Part shown: piece by piece, positions 16,562-20,674 of the stretch
Position numbering within the stretch: position 1 is the stretch's first letter
Layout: each line of letters starts with the position of its first letter
Assembly: GCA_016932895.1 (NCBI GenBank)
Contig: JAFGCA010000804.1
Coordinates: forward strand, 1-20,674
Direction of reading: 5' to 3'
DNA length: 20,674 nucleotides
Source: Sedimentisphaerales bacterium
GTDB taxonomy: Bacteria > Planctomycetota > Phycisphaerae > Sedimentisphaerales > SG8-4
Translations under genes and position numbers: made by a program
Notes under the pieces: model-generated
Told to the model about the DNA's origin: nothing
The model's database searches: none
What the model saw: the letters and a program-made list of their open reading frames with translations, nothing else

Positions 16562-17617
16562 CTACCGGTTGTCGGAGTCGCCGATCCCGCCAATCATTTT
16601 GACCTGGTTGGCGGCGTCCGGGCACACGTCCTCAATGACTTCCAAAAAGTTCTTCGAGACCAGTTTCTGCGCTCGTCGCAGCAGCAGAGGCACGGGGCTC
16701 GACGGTTCATGGCGTTCGAAATACTGGCAGACCTTTTCCATGGCCAGGAGGGCATCGTTGGCGGATCGGATTTCGCCGGAGGGCGGCGCGGCTGCTTCTG
16801 TCTCGCCGCCGGTCGGCGCGCCTTCGGATATGGCCTGCCCGTACCCGCGCTTGGCCAGATGCTCCTGGAGACACTTGTTGATGTGGCCCAGGACCCCCTC
16901 CAGGTCGCTCAGGTTCGGGGACTGGTTCTGGACGGCTCGCTGGGCGAATGTCGTCCTCAGGGCCGTTGCGTGCTCCAGGGCTCTTTCAACGGCCTGGGCG
17001 GTGGCCAGCAGCTCCTCGGTGGCGGTGTCTTGAAAGGCCGCGTCGATCACACCCGTGTCGGGCGCCTCGGCCAGCCCTTCTCCGTCCAGCGCAAGCTCTC
17101 CTTTGGCCACCCGGATGTCTCGCAGGCTGAACTTGCCCATCCGGGCGGAATTGCAGAGCGGCACTTCCGCCAGTCGCTGTGTGAATCGCATGGCGTCCTG
17201 CTCGCTGACCCCGCCCGGAGACAGTGATTGAAGGATGTTGATCCGCTGCAGCGGATCGTGGTTGTCCTCCGGGTCGAGCTGCGGGTGCAGATGGTCCCAG
17301 AAGCGCTCCAGCAGTCCGCGAAGCAGAGACAAACCGTCACTGAGACCGCCGATGCCCTCGGTTCGCAGCAGGGCCAGCGTGAGGTAGACGGCCACCCGGA
17401 GATCCTTGGACTGCCGCAACAGGTCGATGCTCTTGTCCCGGACTTCCCTCCAGTTGGGTTCTTCGGCGGCTTCGTCCACACCCTCGACGATACTATCGGC
17501 CGGCTTGGCGCGCAACAGATCCTCAAGGGCCAGGAAAGAAGAATCGTAGGAGAGATCGCCACCGCAGGGAGCGTCCTCGCTCACCTCTGCAAGCAGGCTT
17601 TCCACGTCAACGGCCAT
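16562..17617 (-). CDS. tssA: TssA, ImpA-family T6SS protein (short form)
   Basis: TssA proteins contact the baseplate and sheath and help start or guide tail assembly. The product is 351 residues. The ImpA N-terminal domain begins with DAPCGGDLSYDSSFLALE (15-32) and continues through the WREVRDKSIDLLRQSKDLRVAVYL segment. The C-terminus carries PSSPVPLLLRRAQKLVSKNF, the ending of the short TssA class rather than the long forms with an added VasJ-like or transmembrane extension. The ATG at 17617 has GGGGAG 5 bases upstream. It is the first gene of the operon and lies about 260 bases downstream of the predicted start of transcription. Confidence 0.93.
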   Translation of the reverse strand: MAVDVESLLAEVSEDAPCGGDLSYDSSFLALEDLLRAKPADSIVEGVDEAAEEPNWREVRDKSIDLLRQSKDLRVAVYLTLALLRTEGIGGLSDGLSLLRGLLERFWDHLHPQLDPEDNHDPLQRINILQSLSPGGVSEQDAMRFTQRLAEVPLCNSARMGKFSLRDIRVAKGELALDGEGLAEAPDTGVIDAAFQDTATEELLATAQAVERALEHATALRTTFAQRAVQNQSPNLSDLEGVLGHINKCLQEHLAKRGYGQAISEGAPTGGETEAAAPPSGEIRSANDALLAMEKVCQYFERHEPSSPVPLLLRRAQKLVSKNFLEVIEDVCPDAANQVKMIGGIGDSDNR

Positions 17618-17882
17618 ACTGACTCCCCACCAGATCGGTTACTCTCACACATCGCCTGGTTGTACCGCGCGGCACGTCCCCGGAGCTTTTCGCTGGCCGA
17701 CATGGCGGCAGGCAAACTCCTCAGACCTCCTCCGCACCCGAGTCACGCCCAGGCACGAGACTTCCGTAAACTACCTTAGAGACTCCCTGACCATATCGCC
17801 CCGGGTCGGACAGCGTGTCCTTTTCCTTCCGCACGCTGCCTCAATCCAGTACGGCAAAAAGTTCCTCTACTGCTAAACATTG

Positions 17883-17911
17883 ATTGTAGGCCCCGGTCTG
17901 GGGGCTGTCAA
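17883..17911 (-). promoter_or_regulatory. Near-consensus sigma-70 promoter of the T6SS operon
   Basis: Read on the minus strand, this has TTGACA (complement of 17906-17911), exactly 17 bases, then TACAAT (complement of 17883-17888). That is 11 of 12 consensus bases at the ideal spacing. An eight-base A-tract (complement of 17923-17930) lies about 12 bases upstream of the -35, where an UP element would sit. The spacer itself is an inverted repeat, GCCCC followed later by GGGGC, which may be a repressor site. Transcription should start near 17876, giving a leader of about 260 bases before tssA. Confidence 0.75.
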
Positions 17912-18037
17912 CCTTGTCTCCCTTTTTTTTCGGGTCAGGAATTGCTCCTTCAACAACGGCACGCACGCCGGCAAACGACAGTGGCGCCGTCTCGCGGCGG
18001 CTGGGTGAAAGAATTCCGAATTCCGACCGGATTTAGG

Positions 18038-18067
18038 TTGACGCTGCCGCCTGGGGCCGGGCAGAAT
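18038..18067 (+). promoter_or_regulatory. Possible plus-strand promoter for the small-gene pair
   Basis: TTGACG at 18038-18043 is followed after 18 bases by CAGAAT at 18062-18067. The -35 is good but the -10 is only fair. Transcription would begin near 18074, giving a leader of about 245 bases that includes the hairpin at 18217-18263. Confidence 0.3.
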
Positions 18068-18216
18068 ACAGTATGAGGCAGTTGCGGATACATGCATCTT
18101 AACGCGGTGTCCGGCGACGTGTCACCGTCGGCCCCGCTTCAGAGAAACGGCTCTTTGTCACGGAGACGTACCGTGCCGGCGCGCAGATCCAGGCGGCGGT
18201 GAGGCACAGAAGTGCG

Positions 18217-18263
18217 CCTCCACGTCGCCGGGCAAGACGTTGCGTCGGCCCGGATGTGGAAGG
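18217..18263 (+). other. Long leader hairpin upstream of the first small gene
   Basis: The left arm 18217-18233 pairs with 18248-18263 through 15 base pairs (one a G-U, with small bulges). It is capped by a second stem, GACG-TTG-CGTC, at 18236-18246. It ends 57 bases before the ATG at 18321. No T-run follows, so it is not a classical terminator. It may be an RNA regulatory or stabilising element. Confidence 0.45.
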
Positions 18264-18320
18264 TTACGGTTCGACGACCGTCCTTGGATGTCAAGCGGAA
18301 GACGAGATAGGAGCGCGAAG

Positions 18321-18854
18321 ATGGAATGGCGGAAGATCCCAAACGGCCAATTGAACAACATCAAGGCGCTATATGAAGGGTCCTCTGTGGGGCTGTTCCC
18401 GAAGACTTCGGGGCCGTATTACGTGGGTCAAACGAACTATAAGGCCCTGCAGGCCAACGCTGTATATCAGGCCAAACTGGTATTCAAAGACTACGGAGGA
18501 GTGGCGGTAAAAGGGGAGGTCACGGAGCCCGGGATGTGTTCGTACTGTTCGGCGCTGGTGAGGAAGTTCATCGACATCAACGGAGGAACGGCGAACGTGG
18601 TATGCGTGACGACGGGAGGGAACGAGCATTTCTTCGTGACCGCGCTGACACCAGGCAACATTCGGTTCGTCGTTGACCTGACGTGCGCGCAATTTCCCAA
18701 CGGGCCGGATTATGTGGTTTGCGACGCGTATGGCGTCGAGAAGAATGTGCCGGCGGCTGCGAAGATGGGGGGCGAGTCGTTGAGGCTGGCATACAAGATG
18801 GCGATTGCGGACTCTGGACTGAAAAAAGCCAAGAAGGCGGGGGCCATGTACTGA
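18321..18854 (+). CDS. Unknown protein, candidate papain-like T6SS effector
   Basis: I do not recognise a named family for this 177-residue protein. A Cys-x-x-Cys helix (C73, C76, in MCSYCSALVRKF) is followed by NEHFFV with H103. VVDLTCAQF, with D119, comes next. The order Cys, then His in an HxxV strand, then Asp in a D-x-T-x-x-QF strand is that of papain-like peptidase, amidase and deamidase folds, including several polymorphic-toxin domains. There is no signal peptide or membrane segment, as expected for a T6SS cargo. The C-terminus is short and basic (KKAKKAG). The ATG at 18321 has AGGAG 7 bases upstream; an in-frame extension to 18240 lacks one. The gene diverges from the T6SS operon and precedes another unknown gene. 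The fold and role are inferences. Confidence 0.5.
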   Translation: MEWRKIPNGQLNNIKALYEGSSVGLFPKTSGPYYVGQTNYKALQANAVYQAKLVFKDYGGVAVKGEVTEPGMCSYCSALVRKFIDINGGTANVVCVTTGGNEHFFVTALTPGNIRFVVDLTCAQFPNGPDYVVCDAYGVEKNVPAAAKMGGESLRLAYKMAIADSGLKKAKKAGAMY

Positions 18855-18929
18855 CGCCGGCTGTGCCTGAGAACGGATGAGTGTCTCCGGGGCCACGGAG
18901 AAGCCGTGCAGTCGTCAAATTGCTGGTGT

Positions 18930-18941
18930 TTGACAGTCAAA
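18930..18941 (+). promoter_or_regulatory. Palindrome overlapping a TTGACA box upstream of the second small gene
   Basis: TTTGACAGTCAAA (18929-18941) is a perfect 13-base palindrome, and TTGACA within it matches a -35 box. No convincing -10 lies at the right distance (TCGTAT at 18955-18960 is poor). It ends 38 bases before the ATG. It could be an operator for a dimeric regulator. Confidence 0.3.
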
Positions 18942-18979
18942 AGCTGTTTCGCATTCGTATCTGGTGAAAGGGTATGGTC

Positions 18980-19555
18980 ATGTACAAGTGGTTCAAAGAG
19001 CCGGGCTTCTATCTCTGTTCTCGATCCGGGAGTTGGGGCGACGTCATCGCGAAGGCCACCGGTCGTGCCCTGATCATCAGCAGCCACGGTGGTGTCCTTG
19101 AGGACAGCAGGCTCATGCAGAAGTTCGCGATCAAAACACACCACTATGCAAAACCTTCGACCTGTGTGTCCGGCGACCTGGAAGACGCGATTAACGAGAC
19201 GATAAAGCCTTTGGCCTGGAAGGTGTCAAGCGATCACTTGCTTTATTGGTACGAGTACGATGAATGGCCCAAGCAGATCTGTACCCTTTTGAGCAAGACT
19301 GGCAGAGACTGGTGCGATGTCGTCGTTCTCGACACGGCCCACAAGGACAAGCCGATCAGGCAGTCTGACGTCTACCACAAACTGGTGAAAGAGCGAGTCA
19401 TTCACCACAGTTACCACTGTTTGTTCTGTCGTGACATCGGGGCGGAGGCCTGTATGTCGGCGAGGGCATCCACCGACAAGAGCACCTTCGAGTCGCAGAA
19501 AGTGACCGCCCATGGGGCCGTCATCATGGAACTCAAGTCCAAGTTCAGGAAGTAG
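18980..19555 (+). CDS. Unknown protein with SSHGG motif, possible partner of the preceding gene
   Basis: This is a cytosolic-looking 191-residue protein with no signal peptide or membrane segment. A beta strand ending in LIISSHGG (31-38) is followed by AIKTHHYAKPST. This is loosely reminiscent of the small Stv (putative adhesin) domain found near polymorphic toxins. A later strand, DVVVLDTAH (113-121), and a Cys/His-rich segment HHSYHCLFC (142-150) follow. Eight cysteines are spread over the protein. I chose the ATG at 18980 because AGGG lies 7 bases upstream. The in-frame ATG at 18974 would add MV but is too close to that site. It is 125 bases downstream of the candidate effector on the same strand. 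An immunity protein, a second effector or an unrelated protein are all possible. Confidence 0.45.
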   Translation: MYKWFKEPGFYLCSRSGSWGDVIAKATGRALIISSHGGVLEDSRLMQKFAIKTHHYAKPSTCVSGDLEDAINETIKPLAWKVSSDHLLYWYEYDEWPKQICTLLSKTGRDWCDVVVLDTAHKDKPIRQSDVYHKLVKERVIHHSYHCLFCRDIGAEACMSARASTDKSTFESQKVTAHGAVIMELKSKFRK

Positions 19556-19592
19556 TACCGCATTTCGCAGGTTCCGCCACTACGCGGGAGGA

Positions 19593-19667
19593 GATTGCTT
19601 CGTTGCTGCGCTGCTCGCAATGACATGTACGGGTTGCTCCTGTCATTGCGAGCGAAGCGAAGCAATC
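19593..19667. repeat. Dispersed palindromic repeat (TCATTGCGAG...GCAATC type)
   Basis: The left arm 19593-19625 and right arm 19641-19667 are inverted copies. Both read GATTGCTTCG outward and CTCGCAATGACA inward, and the left arm has six extra bases in its middle. The core ATTGCGAGCGAAGCGAAGCAATC belongs to a small intergenic repeat that I recognise from many genomes and environmental assemblies. It sits between two convergent genes, the usual location, and may fold as a transcript-end hairpin. Confidence 0.75.
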
Positions 19668-19727
19668 TACAGTCGCACGGTTTATGGAATCCGGTCGTAG
19701 AAGTCTCGGTTGTCATCCCCAGACTTT

Positions 19728-19787
19728 GCGGAAGAGGATTATGCCGGTGCGGAGCTCCCCGACGATTTGTCGGCGTACGTCTTCCGC
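19728..19787. other. Imperfect stem between convergent genes
   Basis: GCGGAAGA at 19728-19735 pairs with TCTTCCGC at 19780-19787. A smaller hairpin, CCGAC-GATTT-GTCGG (19759-19773), lies inside. It is about 25 bases beyond the stop of the uroporphyrinogen-decarboxylase-like gene in that gene's direction, so it may help end its transcript. No T-run is present. Confidence 0.35.
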
Positions 19788-19811
19788 TGAGCGTAGCCTC
19801 CGCAATGTGCC

Positions 19812-20674
19812 CTACGCGCGCGACGGGGGCGGATTCTGGAGACCTTCCTGGTGTTTCAGGAATGCTGTCAGGACCTGGATTGTGTCTATGTTGTAGGTCG
19901 GTTCGAGGTGGTAGACGAATTCGAGGGGGCCGGCGGCGTTTTCCTCGAGGATGCGTCGGGTCCAGTCCAGGATGGGCTGTGTCGTGTCGGCGGACATGTC
20001 ACCGGGCAGGGGAGCGATGCTGAGTGGCATTTCCGGACCGAAGATTTCCCGGGCTTTGGCGATGGAGGTTTCGCCGCCTACGTCGAGCGAGTGCAGGCGG
20101 TCGATCTTTGCAAAAACCGGTAGCAGGTGTGTGCTGGGGCCGCAGGAGTGCAGGCGGATGTGCCCGAGGGCTCGTCCGATTCGGGACGTGGCGGGCACGA
20201 CGAATTGCTCGATCGAGGCCGGGCTGACCATGCACGAGGAGCATTCGCCCACGTGAATATCGACGAGGGGCAGGTTCGCGATCTCGGCGAAATGCCGGCA
20301 CAGCACGATACAGGCCTCGGCGATCCAGTGCATGATGTCGGCGCATTTCTCCGGCTCGGTCATCATGTCCAGGAAGATGGTTTCGCCGTAGAGCTTTTGC
20401 GCCGTGGTGAGCACGCCGTGAATCGCCGCCCGGCCCGAGGCGTCCCAGAAGAAGGGCGGGATGGGACGGAGCCGGCCTTGCGATTCGTCCCGTATTCGGG
20501 TGATTTGCTCGTCGAAGAGCTTGACCAGGTCATGGTCCGCCAGCGTTTCGGGCGCGGGCAGATCGGCAGGCGGTCGGCCCACCAGGCAGGCCGGCGTGAT
20601 ATCGGCGTCCCGGTCGGTGGCCGGCACGAACTCGGCCCCGAGCAGCATGCCCAGAATCATGTTCGGCTGGATGC
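19812..20674 (-). CDS. Uroporphyrinogen-decarboxylase-family protein, partial (N-terminus beyond window)
   Basis: This is a member of the URO-D fold family, which includes haem-pathway decarboxylases and corrinoid-dependent methyltransferases of the MtaA/CmuA type. About 287 residues are visible and the frame is open to the right edge (reading IQPN before the first internal Met), so the start is missing. Support comes from IRLHSCGPSTHLLPVF, the family's H-x-CG strand. It is followed by LDVGGETSIAKAREIFGPEM and the LPGDMSADTTQPI segment, matching the late barrel strands. The catalytic Asp region of true haem-pathway UroD lies in the missing part and cannot be judged. Members of this kind in Planctomycetota are more often methyltransferase-like than HemE. 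It converges on the small-gene pair and shows no link to secretion. Confidence 0.75.
   Translation of the reverse strand, partial: IQPNMILGMLLGAEFVPATDRDADITPACLVGRPPADLPAPETLADHDLVKLFDEQITRIRDESQGRLRPIPPFFWDASGRAAIHGVLTTAQKLYGETIFLDMMTEPEKCADIMHWIAEACIVLCRHFAEIANLPLVDIHVGECSSCMVSPASIEQFVVPATSRIGRALGHIRLHSCGPSTHLLPVFAKIDRLHSLDVGGETSIAKAREIFGPEMPLSIAPLPGDMSADTTQPILDWTRRILEENAAGPLEFVYHLEPTYNIDTIQVLTAFLKHQEGLQNPPPSRA

Larger units (their letters stand above)
17618..18320. other. Divergent control region between the T6SS operon and the small-gene pair
   Basis: These 703 bases hold no convincing gene. They contain the minus-strand operon promoter (17883-17911), an A-tract upstream of it, a 13-base palindrome GGACAGCGTGTCC at 17808-17820 in the operon leader, a tandem GAATTCC duplication at 18011-18024, a weaker plus-strand promoter candidate (18038-18067) and a long hairpin at 18217-18263. 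Short open frames here lack ribosome binding sites and resemble nothing I know. Confidence 0.6.

Noticed and set aside
17889..17930. Plus-strand intrinsic terminator (GC-rich inverted repeat followed by eight T)
   Set aside because: The T-tract is about 17 bases beyond the stem, and no plus-strand gene ends here. The pieces are better explained as promoter spacer and upstream A-tract of the minus-strand promoter.
18884..18901. TCTCCG...CGGAGA hairpin as terminator of the candidate effector gene
   Set aside because: Six pairs only and no following T-run; too weak to call.
18980..19555. Caspase-like peptidase
   Set aside because: LIISSHGG could be a catalytic His strand, but the later strand reads LDTAH instead of the expected D-x-C, so the catalytic Cys is not where it should be.
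1..20674. CRISPR arrays, tRNA or rRNA genes, transposase genes
   Set aside because: No regularly spaced repeats, cloverleaf tRNA signatures, rRNA-like stretches or transposase motifs were seen on either strand.

Overview
This window carries a nearly complete, contact-dependent type VI secretion system (T6SS) operon, flanked by ordinary metabolic genes. The organism is a GC-rich bacterium. A Gfo/Idh/MocA oxidoreductase with a Tat signal (left edge) and a uroporphyrinogen-decarboxylase-family protein (right edge) are combinations common in Planctomycetota and neighbouring PVC phyla. That placement is inferred from gene content only and is not proven.

Layout: (1) 1-708, minus strand, a partial Tat-exported oxidoreductase with its own extended -10 promoter. 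(2) 905-17617, minus strand, thirteen tightly packed T6SS genes. In transcription order they are tssA, tssB, tssC, hcp (tssD), tagJ/impE, tssE, tssF, tssG, an unnamed gene resembling the C-terminal part of T6SS FHA proteins, tssK, tssL, tssM and a tagF-like gene. Many neighbours overlap or lie within about 20 bases of each other. A near-consensus sigma-70 promoter lies upstream of tssA at 17883-17911. (3) 17618-18320, a roughly 700-base divergent control region with that promoter, a weaker plus-strand promoter candidate and a long leader hairpin. (4) 18321-19555, plus strand, two small unfamiliar genes that are the best candidates here for a T6SS effector and its partner. (5) 19556-19811, a convergent intergenic stretch with a dispersed palindromic repeat and a second stem. 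(6) 19812 to the edge, minus strand, a partial uroporphyrinogen-decarboxylase-like gene.

How the parts work together: TssB/TssC form the contractile sheath around an Hcp tube. TssE, TssF, TssG and TssK form the baseplate, TssA helps start and extend the tail, and TssL/TssM form the inner-membrane complex. TagJ is a sheath accessory protein and TagF-like proteins are post-translational regulators. I found no ClpV (TssH), VgrG (TssI), PAAR protein or TssJ lipoprotein in the window.

The most unusual non-coding feature is an AT-rich, highly folded element of about 178 bases inside the operon, between tssG and the FHA-C-like gene. It has perfect 21-base inverted repeats, two strong internal hairpins and an 8-base flanking direct repeat. 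It looks like a miniature inverted-repeat element or a structured RNA.
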